Program-made: the position numbers and the translations under genes | Source: Paenibacillus sp. FSL K6-1096 | GTDB taxonomy: Bacteria > Bacillota > Bacilli > Paenibacillales > Paenibacillaceae | NCBI RefSeq assembly: GCF_037977055.1 | Contig: NZ_CP150274.1 | Location: 5,642,001 to 5,706,000, forward strand | Reading direction: 5' to 3' | Length of the DNA stretch: 64,000 nt | Notes under the pieces: model-generated | What the model was told of the DNA's origin: nothing | The model's database searches: none | Seen by the model: only the letters and a program-made list of their open reading frames with translations | Shown: one piece after another, positions 1-7,216 of the stretch | Position numbering within the stretch: the stretch's first letter is position 1 | Layout: every line of letters begins with the position of its first letter

Positions 1-318
1 GCTTCCCGGGAGGAATGGCAGACGAAATTACAGGCTTCCCCGGTGAGATGCCAATGGGACCCCGATAGAGATATCTATGGGAATAAATTAGCGCGCAGAG
101 CCATTCAGTTAGGTCTCAGGGGCGAGATGGTGCATAACTATATTCATAAATGGATTGTGGAGATCCGCGATATTACAGAGTACGTAGCCGATACCAGAGC
201 GGCGGTACAATCCGGGAAGTTCAGCGCGGAGCTGTTGCCGCAGGAGGAGCCGTACCCTTTGGAGAATTCTATCAAAAGAACTTTAGGCATACTGGCAAGG
301 AGAACCTATGAACATTAG
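1..318 (+). CDS. DUF4291 family protein, C-terminal part (5' end outside window)
   Basis: The frame is open from base 1 to the stop at 316-318, so only the last 105 residues are present. The stretch around residues 15-45 (QWDPDRDIYGNKLARRAIQL followed by GLRG) matches the characteristic C-terminal half of DUF4291 proteins as I remember the family. Their function is unknown; no catalytic role is assigned. A GTG at 43 could be taken as a start, but it lies inside the conserved block and has no ribosome site, so this is a truncated view of a longer gene. Its end overlaps the next gene by 11 bases, which suggests co-transcription, although the functions look unrelated. Confidence 0.75.
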   Translation, partial: ASREEWQTKLQASPVRCQWDPDRDIYGNKLARRAIQLGLRGEMVHNYIHKWIVEIRDITEYVADTRAAVQSGKFSAELLPQEEPYPLENSIKRTLGILARRTYEH

Positions 319-1027
319 AGTGTTGATTGTAGAGGATGACCCGATGGTAGCGAAGTTCAACCGCCATTATCTGGAGCAGGTGCCGGGCTTCGAGTATGCT
401 GGCTGGGCTGCTACAGGGGATGAAGCGATGACGATGCTGGAGAAGCAGCGGGTGGACCTGATGCTGCTGGATATTTATATGCCGCATACAAGCGGGCTGC
501 AGCTGCTCTCCACCCTGCGGGAGCAGGGGAGCAAGGTGGATATCATTGTGATCTCGGCGGCCAGCGACAATGCGAGCATCCGCAAGGCGCTGCAGAACGG
601 GGCGGTGGATTATCTGATCAAGCCGTTTGAGTTCGCCCGCTTCCAAGCGGCCTTGTCGGCTTACCGTGAGGATTATAAGCTGATGCACAAGGAGCATCTC
701 AGCCAGGAGCAGCTCGACAAGCTGCTGCGTCATTCGCAGGGGGCGGAAGAGGACAAGCCGGCAGTGCTGCCTCTGCCCAAAGGGCTGGCGGAAGGCACGC
801 TGGAGAGCATCTGGAACACGATCCATGAGCTTCAGAGTCCGGTATTCTCCACGGAGGATATCAGCAGCCATGCGCCGATCTCGCGGATCTCGGTGCGCAA
901 ATACCTGGCTTTTCTGACCGAAGCGGGCATTCTGGAGATGGAGCTGAGCTACGGGGCGGTCGGCAGACCGGTGTATATGTACAAGGTGAAGCCTGAAGGA
1001 CACCAGTTGATCAGCAAATATATCTAA
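308..1027 (+). CDS. Response regulator, CitB/DcuR-type
   Basis: 239 residues. Residues 1-120 form a receiver domain with acidic pocket E9/D10/D11, phospho-acceptor D55 in LLDIYMP and conserved K105 in LIKPFEF. The C-terminal ~80 residues are a helix-turn-helix region of the kind in CitT, DctR and MalR regulators (ISRISVRKYLAFL), which control uptake or use of C4-dicarboxylates or citrate. The usual partner kinase is not adjacent: the only CitA/DcuS-type kinase nearby is at 3782, beyond three genes. The intervening and following flavoprotein genes are the natural targets, and a shared box (CTTACTTTA) upstream of them is a candidate binding site. Pairing and targets are inference; the family call is firm. 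Confidence 0.88.
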   Translation: MNIRVLIVEDDPMVAKFNRHYLEQVPGFEYAGWAATGDEAMTMLEKQRVDLMLLDIYMPHTSGLQLLSTLREQGSKVDIIVISAASDNASIRKALQNGAVDYLIKPFEFARFQAALSAYREDYKLMHKEHLSQEQLDKLLRHSQGAEEDKPAVLPLPKGLAEGTLESIWNTIHELQSPVFSTEDISSHAPISRISVRKYLAFLTEAGILEMELSYGAVGRPVYMYKVKPEGHQLISKYI

Positions 1028-1066
1028 TATGAAAAGCTCTACGAATAAGCAGCAATCAATTACCAT

Positions 1067-1108
1067 ATGGAGTCACGGCTGCGTTAAGCGGACCATGACT
1101 CCATTTTA
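1067..1108 (+). terminator. Rho-independent terminator after the response regulator
   Basis: Perfect 9-bp stem ATGGAGTCA / TGACTCCAT (1067-1075 with 1096-1104) around a 20-base loop, followed by TTTTACTT. It separates the regulator from the converging gene at 1138 and can serve both strands. Confidence 0.7.
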
Positions 1109-1137
1109 CTTCATGCACGCAGCTAGCGCATACAGGG

Positions 1138-1596
1138 TCACTCGAAGGCCTGATGCAGGGCCAGCGGCTGGAACGGGTTGATGATTTTGTAGGCGGCGAG
1201 GTGCGGGTTGTTCATATCATTGTCATAAATAATCATGTGCTGGTCACCCTTCAGGATGATGTCGAAGCGTTGCTTGCGGTCAGCCTGGACGATGGTAATA
1301 TAATAGCTGTGCTTGTTGCCTGTGCTGACATTGCGGGCGGATTTCATCAGGCGGACGCCGGAGAAATCATCATAGATGCGCTTAATCGCCTCCGGTTCTG
1401 TCACCACAATATCCTTCTGCTCACCGGGAACAGAGGACAGGCGGGTAATTTCCAGTGCGGCGATATCCTCCAGGCGGAGGGTCCGGGCAACCATGCTCCT
1501 GAACGAAGTGTAGCGGCTTGCGGTGTAGGTCATCAGGGAGACGCCCGCAGCAGCCAGAATGGCACCGGCAAGCAGGTACTTATTGCTCTTTTCCAT
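1138..1596 (-). CDS. Hypothetical membrane-anchored protein
   Basis: 152 residues. The start has GGAGG nine bases upstream on the minus strand. Residues 7-25 form one hydrophobic segment that would act as a signal anchor; the remaining ~125 residues would be outside the cell. The extracellular part is a small alpha/beta domain with no cysteine or evident catalytic motif, faintly like the DUF5301-type secreted domains of bacilli (weak resemblance only). It converges on the response regulator and is divergent from the flavoprotein gene at 1783, so it is its own transcription unit. Function unknown. Confidence 0.7.
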   Translation of the reverse strand: MEKSNKYLLAGAILAAAGVSLMTYTASRYTSFRSMVARTLRLEDIAALEITRLSSVPGEQKDIVVTEPEAIKRIYDDFSGVRLMKSARNVSTGNKHSYYITIVQADRKQRFDIILKGDQHMIIYDNDMNNPHLAAYKIINPFQPLALHQAFE

Positions 1597-1671
1597 AGGT
1601 TCTGTTCCTCCTAATGATACGGATGTGTAAGCTCCAATTATAAAACTTCAGACGCATTCAAGGCAAATGTG

Positions 1672-1680
1672 CTTACTTTA
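1672..1680 (+). promoter_or_regulatory. Candidate response-regulator box upstream of flavoprotein gene 1
   Basis: CTTACTTTA lies 55 bases before the -10 hexamer (TATGAT, 1736-1741). The same 9-mer lies 55 bases before the identical -10 of the second flavoprotein gene (5455-5463), and again upstream of the kinase gene (3708-3716). A related CTTTAATTAC motif starts at 1697, 21 bases after CTTTATTTAC at 1676. The promoter lacks a good -35 (TTCAAG at 1713), as expected if an activator is needed. Assignment to the CitB-type regulator is inference. Confidence 0.45.
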
Positions 1681-1743
1681 TTTACTATAACCATTTCTTT
1701 AATTACTAAATATTCAAGCGCGCTGACATTCAGGTTATGATAA

Positions 1744-1761
1744 TTGTGAAAATATGCACAA
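1744..1761 (+). promoter_or_regulatory. Rex/Fnr-like operator of flavoprotein gene 1
   Basis: TTGTGAAAATATGCACAA directly follows the -10 hexamer and would cover the transcription start. It differs at one of 14 conserved positions from the Rex consensus TTGTGAAnnnnTTCACAA, and by one base from the Bacillus Fnr box TGTGAn6TCACA. The position suits a repressor such as Rex, which responds to NADH/NAD+. An identical copy sits at 5527-5544. Confidence 0.55.
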
Positions 1762-1782
1762 ACCAATTGGAGGAGAGCTTGA

Positions 1783-3213
1783 ATGAACAGAAAGAGCTGG
1801 GCAAGTCTGCTGGGCAAAGGGTTGCTGCTGGCAAGTCTGCTGGTGTTGCCTGCCTGTAACAGTGACAAAGGGGAGTCTACAGACATCGTTATTATCGGGG
1901 GCGGCGGAGCTGGGATGACCGCAGCGCTTGAAGCACATAGCCAGGGAGCCAAGGTCATCCTGATTGAGAAAATGCCGATGCTTGGCGGCAACACCGTCCG
2001 CGCGGAAGGCGGGCTGAATGCAGCAGGAACACCTTATCAGGAGGCGGCCGGAATCAAGGACAGTCCGGAGCTGCATTTCGAAGATACCATGAAGGGCGGC
2101 AAGAATCTCAACAACCCGGATCTGGTCAGAACGCTGACGAACAACGCAGCAGCTTCGGTGGAGTGGCTGAAGGAGAACGGTGCGGAGCTGTCGGAGGTAG
2201 GACGCGCAGGCGGAGCCAGCGTGAACCGGATTCACCGTCCGAAGGGCGGCGAGGCGGCCGGGAATTTCATCGTAGTCGCACTGAAGAAGAAGCTGGAAGA
2301 AGAGAAGATTGACGTAAGAATGCAGACGACTGCCAAAGAGATTGTCAAGAATGATGAAGGCGTAGTTACCGGAGTGAAGGTGACCGACAAGGAAGGCAAG
2401 GAGTACACGATCAACGCCAAATCCGTGATTCTGGCCGCTGGCGGCTTCGGAGCCAATATGGATATGGTCAAGAGCTACCAGCCGCAGCTTGAAGGCTTCT
2501 CCACCACCAACCATCCTGGTGCAACCGGTGACGGAACAACGATGGCTGAGAAGATCGGCGCCAAGCTGGTGGACATGAAGGAAATTCAGATTCATCCGAC
2601 CACCATTCCGGGTCAAGGCGTGCTGATCACCGAAGGGGTGCGCGGAGACGGTGCGATTCTGGTCAACAGTGAGGGCAAACGCTTCACGAATGAGCTGCTG
2701 ACCCGTGATGTGGTGTCCCAGAACATTCTGGCTCAGCCTGGAAAGGTAGCTTACCTGATCTTCAATGATGAGCTGCGCTCCAATCTGAAGGCAACCGAGG
2801 TTTATTTCGGAATGGATCTGGTAAAAGAAGCCGCAACACCTGAAGAACTGGCTGCCCTGATTGATGTAGATGCGAATACGCTGGCCGAGACGGTGAAGAC
2901 ATATAACGGCTTCGTCGCTTCCGGCAAGGACACAGAATTTGAACGTCCCGATCTGACATTGTCTCTGGCCCAAGGCAAATACTATGCAATTCAGGTAACA
3001 CCGGGAATTCATCACACGATGGGTGGCGTAGCAATTAATCCACAGGCTCAGGTACTGGATACTAATGATCAGGTTATCGCAGGGCTGTATGCAGCAGGCG
3101 AGGTTACCGGCGGGGTCCATGGTGCGAACCGTCTGGGCGGTAACGCATTGGCTGATATCATCACCTTCGGACGGATTGCCGCAGACGAAGCCGTGAAGAC
3201 GCTGAAGAAGTAG
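1783..3213 (+). CDS. Fumarate-reductase-like flavoprotein (flavocytochrome c family), lipoprotein
   Basis: 476 residues, ATG start behind GGAGGAG. A lipoprotein signal ends in LPAC with lipidated C25, so the mature protein should sit on the outer face of the membrane. FAD-binding motif GGGGAG is at residues 39-44; the C-terminal FAD contacts appear as AAGEVTGGVHGANRLGGNAL. Conserved blocks IHPT and the region with RFTNE are those of the soluble fumarate, urocanate and related enoate reductases. There is no heme motif and no FMN domain; the latter is encoded separately just downstream, 21 bases away, implying a split enzyme in one operon. The substrate cannot be read from the sequence: fumarate, or another enoate such as urocanate or a cinnamate, is possible. 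Expression probably responds to the two-component system and to redox state. Confidence 0.88.
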   Translation: MNRKSWASLLGKGLLLASLLVLPACNSDKGESTDIVIIGGGGAGMTAALEAHSQGAKVILIEKMPMLGGNTVRAEGGLNAAGTPYQEAAGIKDSPELHFEDTMKGGKNLNNPDLVRTLTNNAAASVEWLKENGAELSEVGRAGGASVNRIHRPKGGEAAGNFIVVALKKKLEEEKIDVRMQTTAKEIVKNDEGVVTGVKVTDKEGKEYTINAKSVILAAGGFGANMDMVKSYQPQLEGFSTTNHPGATGDGTTMAEKIGAKLVDMKEIQIHPTTIPGQGVLITEGVRGDGAILVNSEGKRFTNELLTRDVVSQNILAQPGKVAYLIFNDELRSNLKATEVYFGMDLVKEAATPEELAALIDVDANTLAETVKTYNGFVASGKDTEFERPDLTLSLAQGKYYAIQVTPGIHHTMGGVAINPQAQVLDTNDQVIAGLYAAGEVTGGVHGANRLGGNALADIITFGRIAADEAVKTLKK

Positions 3214-3234
3214 AATATATAGGAGGAATTAACA

Positions 3235-3597
3235 ATGCAGAAGTGGATGAGAACCATGCTGTTCCCGGCGGTAGCCGCAGTGAGTATACTTGTAGCGGGA
3301 TGCTCTTCGTCTTCCGGGCAGTACGTGGACGGAACGTATGATGGAACAGGCAAGGGCGTCAAGAGCGACATTAAGGTAGCGGTGGAAATCAAGGATGAGA
3401 AGATCGAAGCCATTACCGTGCAGGAGCACAAAGAGACTCAGGCTATGATTGATGCGGCTGTAGAGAATACCATTCCTGAGATTATCGAAAAGCAGACCAC
3501 CGAAGGCGTGGACGCCCTCTCCGGCGCTTCCGGCTCCAGCGGCGGCATCATCGAAGCCGTAGCCCAGGCTCTGGACCAGGCGAAGAAGAAAGAATAG
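3235..3597 (+). CDS. FMN-binding domain lipoprotein
   Basis: 120 residues, strong AGGAGG before the ATG. Lipobox VAGC gives lipidated C23. The rest is a single FMN-binding domain of the type in NqrC, RnfG and secreted flavin reductases. The flavinylation motif appears as DALSGAS (residues 93-99) with Ser99 at the position that normally is Thr; in characterised members ApbE attaches FMN covalently through phosphate to this residue. Co-transcribed with the flavoprotein upstream, it most likely delivers electrons to its FAD. No apbE gene is in the window, so the transferase must come from elsewhere. Confidence 0.85.
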   Translation: MQKWMRTMLFPAVAAVSILVAGCSSSSGQYVDGTYDGTGKGVKSDIKVAVEIKDEKIEAITVQEHKETQAMIDAAVENTIPEIIEKQTTEGVDALSGASGSSGGIIEAVAQALDQAKKKE

Positions 3598-3615
3598 TTC
3601 ATTTATATACCAATT

Positions 3616-3655
3616 AAGCCCAGCACTCCTGTCTTCCGGCAGCAGAGCTGGGCTT
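3616..3655 (+). terminator. Terminator after the FMN-binding lipoprotein
   Basis: Perfect 9-bp stem AAGCCCAGC / GCTGGGCTT closing a 22-base loop, followed by GCTTCATT. The weak T-run leaves room for read-through into the kinase gene. Confidence 0.6.
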
Positions 3656-3707
3656 GCTTCATTCCTGCGGAAGCCTCTGTGATCCGAGGGAAAATGGGCT
3701 GGCGGGC

Positions 3708-3716
3708 CTTACTTTA
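3708..3716 (+). promoter_or_regulatory. CTTACTTTA box upstream of the sensor kinase
   Basis: Third copy of the 9-mer found before both flavoprotein genes, here about 65 bases before the kinase start. Spacing to any -10 (TAATAT near 3746) is shorter than in the other two, so the case is weaker. Confidence 0.3.
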
Positions 3717-3781
3717 CAAATCTGCCTGTAACCCATATAGTTCGGTAATATATAGAGAGATTAAGGGAGGGTGTAATCCCG

Positions 3782-5464
3782 TTGGCGAAGAAAAAAAGCT
3801 TCAGTCTCCGCACCATGGTCGCCGTAATGGTCTCGGCTGTGGTACTGCTGGTCCTGCTGCTCCTGTATATTATCTTCCGCAATCAGATCATCCCGCAGAC
3901 CCGGCAGGCGCTGGAGGATAAGGCCATTACGATAGCCCGTACGATTGCCCTGATCCCGCTGGTCTCGGAGGGGCTTAGTGAAGGCGACAGCAAGAGAATT
4001 CAGGACTATACCTCCAGGATCGCCCGGCGCAACGATATTATGTTCGTGGTCGTCACCGATATGAAGGGCATCCGCTACTCGCACCCGGATGTGTCTCTGG
4101 TCGGGCTGCCGTTCGCCGGAGGCGGACAGGAGGTCTCCCTGCACGGCGGGGAGAGTATCTCTGAAGGGGCCGGGCCGCTGGGCAGATCGCTGCGCGCCTT
4201 CGTTCCCGTCTATAACAACAGAGGCCATCAGGTGGGAGTGGTGATTGCCGGCCTCTCCCTGGAGCGGGTCGAGCGTCTCGTCCGCCTGAATGAATGGACG
4301 ATTATTGCGATTCTGGTCTCGGGAGCTCTGCTTGGAGCCGGAGGCGCGTTCATCCTGGGGGGACAGATTAAGCGGATGGTCTTCGGGATGGAGCCGGAGG
4401 ATATCTCCAAGCTGCTTCAGGAGCGCAGCGCAATGCTGGAGTCGACGCGCGAAGGGATCATCGCCGTTGACCAGGAGGCGCGGATCACCATTCTGAACCG
4501 GGAGGCCCAGCGGCTGCTGAAGGGGGCGGGCATGGGCGGGCCGGCCCTGAACCGGCAGATTGCCGAGTATTGGCCGGAGCTGCGTCTGGAGCGGGTACTG
4601 GCCCAAGGGGAAGAGATCCGGGACCAGGAGCTGGAGCTGGGAGACAGCTCGCTGCTGGTGAACAGCCTGCCGGTCCGGGTCAACGGGCAGATTGTCGGGG
4701 CTATTGCCACCTTCCGCGATGAGACGGAGCTGACGGTGCTGGCGGAGAAGCTGTCAGGCATCTCGGTCTACGCCGATGCGCTGCGGTCCGGTGCCCATGA
4801 ATACATGAACAAGCTGCATGTTATTATGGGCATGACCCATATGGGCCTGTATGATGAGCTGCAGCAGTATATTCTGGGAACGGTCAGTAATTACCAGAAG
4901 GAGATCGGGTCGATTACGAGGCAGATCAAGGACCCGGTGATGGCCGGTTTCCTGCTGGGCAAGCTGAGCCGGGCGCGTGAGGCGGGCATTGAGCTGCTGC
5001 TGACCGAGGACAGCTATCTGCCGGAGCCGGCCGATGCGCAGGTGATCCATGAGCTGATTACCATCGCCGGGAATCTGCTGGACAATGCGCTGGAGACGCT
5101 GGGAGCGTTCCGCGGACAGGACGGGAAGCGGGTGGAGCTTGCTTTTCAATATGAAGAGGGGCGGCTGTTATGTGAGGTCAGCGACAACGGCCCTGGAGTT
5201 CCGGCGCACCTGAAAGAGAAGATCTTCATCCAGGGCTTCTCCTCCAAGGGAGAACACCGGGGCATCGGACTCTATCTGGTTAAGAAAAGCGTAGACAAGC
5301 TGAATGGCCATATTGAGCTGGCCGCCGGCTGCGGCACGGGAGCACATTTCATAGTGGACGTGCCGTATGCGGTGAAGGATGAGGCGGACCTGTGGGCTGT
5401 GCATTGCCAGTATCGCAGCTGCCGGTCAGGCCTCTGCAGGCCGGAATTAAGTCACTTACTTTAG
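3782..5464 (+). CDS. Sensor histidine kinase, CitA/DcuS type
   Basis: 560 residues, TTG start eight or so bases after AAGGGAGGG. TM1 is at about 12-32, an extracytoplasmic sensor of the single-Cache class at about 35-170 (IRYSHPD and LRAFVPV motifs), TM2 at 172-192, PAS at about 215-315. The dimerisation helix has the family motif HEYMNKLH with phospho-acceptor H339. The ATPase shows the N box NLLDNALE (431-438), DNGPG (468-472) and GIGLYLVKK (494-502). Known members sense C4-dicarboxylates or citrate. The partner is probably the CitB-type regulator at 308. The ~25 residues after the ATPase are unusual, and the final codons coincide with the CTTACTTTA box of the next gene. Confidence 0.9.
   Translation: MAKKKSFSLRTMVAVMVSAVVLLVLLLLYIIFRNQIIPQTRQALEDKAITIARTIALIPLVSEGLSEGDSKRIQDYTSRIARRNDIMFVVVTDMKGIRYSHPDVSLVGLPFAGGGQEVSLHGGESISEGAGPLGRSLRAFVPVYNNRGHQVGVVIAGLSLERVERLVRLNEWTIIAILVSGALLGAGGAFILGGQIKRMVFGMEPEDISKLLQERSAMLESTREGIIAVDQEARITILNREAQRLLKGAGMGGPALNRQIAEYWPELRLERVLAQGEEIRDQELELGDSSLLVNSLPVRVNGQIVGAIATFRDETELTVLAEKLSGISVYADALRSGAHEYMNKLHVIMGMTHMGLYDELQQYILGTVSNYQKEIGSITRQIKDPVMAGFLLGKLSRAREAGIELLLTEDSYLPEPADAQVIHELITIAGNLLDNALETLGAFRGQDGKRVELAFQYEEGRLLCEVSDNGPGVPAHLKEKIFIQGFSSKGEHRGIGLYLVKKSVDKLNGHIELAAGCGTGAHFIVDVPYAVKDEADLWAVHCQYRSCRSGLCRPELSHLL
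5455..5463 (+). promoter_or_regulatory. CTTACTTTA box upstream of flavoprotein gene 2
   Basis: Lies in the last codons of the kinase gene, 55 bases before TATGAT (5519-5524), exactly the spacing seen for the first flavoprotein gene. The -35 position (TCCAAG, 5496) is poor and resembles the TTCAAG of the other promoter, consistent with activator dependence. Confidence 0.45.
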
Positions 5465-5526
5465 TTACAAAACTATTTAATTATTTACGGAAGCTTCCAA
5501 GACCTGCCCGCTTGCCGCTATGATAA

Positions 5527-5544
5527 TTGTGAAAATATGCACAA
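5527..5544 (+). promoter_or_regulatory. Rex/Fnr-like operator of flavoprotein gene 2
   Basis: TTGTGAAAATATGCACAA, identical to the copy at 1744-1761. With the preceding -10 region, 26 bases are conserved between two otherwise diverged upstream regions. It overlaps the presumed transcription start. Confidence 0.55.
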
Positions 5545-5557
5545 GGGGGCAGTCACA

Positions 5558-7138
5558 ATGAATAAGAGAGTAACAGCGGCGCTCATCCTGGTCCTGTCGG
5601 TGATGCTGGTGATCGCAGGCTGCGGAAACAACAATGCGGGCGGCAGCAAGAATGAGAGCCAGGGAGCGGGCGGCACAGCTACAGAGCCGGCAGCAACAGA
5701 GGCTGCAGCAACCACGGCGCCTAAAGAGACAGCAGAAGCCGTATCGGGAGCATCTGAAGCCAGCTACACACCGTATGACCAGTTACAGGATAAATATGAT
5801 ATCGTCATTGTCGGCGCCGGCGGCGCGGGAATGTCTGCGGCGCTGGAAGCCAAGGCGGCCGGCATGAATCCGGTGATTCTGGAGAAGATGCCGGTGGCCG
5901 GCGGTAATACAACCAAATCCTCCTCCGGGATGAATGCCTCGCAGACGAAGTTCCAGAAGGAGCAGGGGATCGAGGACAGCAATGACCTGTTCTATGAAGA
6001 GACCCTTAAGGGCGGACATGATACGAACAACAAGGAATTGCTCCGGTACTTCGTAGACAATTCCGCAAGCGCGATTGACTGGCTGGATTCGATCGGCATC
6101 CGCCTGAACAATATTACGATTACCGGCGGGATGAAGGAGAAACGCACTCACCGTCCGGAGGACGGCTCAGCGGTTGGGCAATATCTTGTAGCCGGACTGG
6201 TCCGCAATGTTCAGGAGCAGGGGATTCCGCTGTTTGTCAATGCAGATGTGAAGGAACTGACCATGCAGGACGGCAAGGTGAACGGCGTGAAGGTGCTGTT
6301 CAACCAGAAGGACGAGAAGGTCATCTCGGCTTCAGCCGTTATCGTCGCCACCGGCGGCTTCGGTGCCAACAAAGAGCTGATTGCCAAGGTCCGCCCTGAT
6401 CTGCAAGGACTGGTTACGACCAACCAGACCGGCAGCACCGGCGACGGCATTACAATGATTGAGAAGGTTGGCGGAACTACAGTGGATCTGGATCAGATTC
6501 AGGTTCACCCGACTGTACAGCAGGAGAAATCCTACCTGATCGGCGAAGCGGTGCGGGGCGAAGGAGCGATTCTCGTCTCTGCTGAAGGCAAGCGCTTCGG
6601 CAATGAAATGGATACGCGTGACAAGGTAACGGCTTCGATTAATAAGCTTCCTGAGAAATCGGCTTATCTGGTCTTCGACTCCGGTGTGAAATCCCGTGTC
6701 AAAGCAGTGGATCAATACATCAAGATGGGTGTGGTCAAGACCGCAGATACGATCGAAGCGCTGGCGGATCAGATCAAGGTTCCGGCGGCTGAATTGAAGA
6801 CTACGGTGGATACGTGGAATAGTGCAGTGAAGAGTAAATCGGATGCAGCCTTCGGCAGAACGACCGGGATGGACAATGATCTGTCCGGCGCTCCGTTCTA
6901 TGCCATTCAGATCGGCCCGGGGATTCACTACACGATGGGCGGCGTGGTCATCAACACCAACACTGAGGTACTGGACAAAGACGGCAAGCCGATTTCCGGC
7001 CTGTTCGCAGCGGGTGAAGTGGTCGGCGGACTGCACGGCGAGAACCGCATCGGCGGGAACTCGGTCGCTGAGATCATTATCTTTGGGCGTGAGGCAGGAA
7101 TCAAGTCGGCAGCGTTTGTCAAAGCTCAAGCGAAATAA
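5558..7138 (+). CDS. Fumarate-reductase-like flavoprotein 2, lipoprotein
   Basis: 526 residues from the ATG at 5558, eight bases after AAGGGGG. An in-frame ATG at 5537 lies inside the operator and lacks a ribosome site, so it was not used. Lipobox VIAGC gives lipidated C22. Residues 25-70 are a low-complexity Ala/Thr/Glu linker that would lift the enzyme off the membrane. The FAD motif GAGGAG is at 86-91; later blocks (IQVHPT, GEAVRGEGAILV, AAGEVVGGLHGENRIGGNS) parallel those of the paralogue at 1783. It is monocistronic and, like the first, lacks a fused FMN domain, so it may share the FMN lipoprotein at 3235. The two paralogues probably differ in substrate; which ones is not evident. Confidence 0.88.
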   Translation: MNKRVTAALILVLSVMLVIAGCGNNNAGGSKNESQGAGGTATEPAATEAAATTAPKETAEAVSGASEASYTPYDQLQDKYDIVIVGAGGAGMSAALEAKAAGMNPVILEKMPVAGGNTTKSSSGMNASQTKFQKEQGIEDSNDLFYEETLKGGHDTNNKELLRYFVDNSASAIDWLDSIGIRLNNITITGGMKEKRTHRPEDGSAVGQYLVAGLVRNVQEQGIPLFVNADVKELTMQDGKVNGVKVLFNQKDEKVISASAVIVATGGFGANKELIAKVRPDLQGLVTTNQTGSTGDGITMIEKVGGTTVDLDQIQVHPTVQQEKSYLIGEAVRGEGAILVSAEGKRFGNEMDTRDKVTASINKLPEKSAYLVFDSGVKSRVKAVDQYIKMGVVKTADTIEALADQIKVPAAELKTTVDTWNSAVKSKSDAAFGRTTGMDNDLSGAPFYAIQIGPGIHYTMGGVVINTNTEVLDKDGKPISGLFAAGEVVGGLHGENRIGGNSVAEIIIFGREAGIKSAAFVKAQAK

Positions 7139-7165
7139 TAATATCTATATAATAAGCAATATCAA

Positions 7166-7209
7166 AAAGGGATGCTCCCTAGCCGTAACAGGCTGCGGAG
7201 CATCCCTTT
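7166..7209 (+). terminator. Bidirectional terminator
   Basis: Perfect 13-bp stem AAAGGGATGCTCC / GGAGCATCCCTTT (7166-7178 with 7197-7209) between converging genes; A-run on one side and T-run on the other serve both strands. Confidence 0.85.
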
Positions 7210-7216
7210 ATCGTAT

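Noticed and set aside
5537..5557. ATG at 5537 as start of the second flavoprotein
   Set aside because: It lies within the operator and presumed transcription start region and has no ribosome site; 5558 has one and gives a proper lipoprotein signal.
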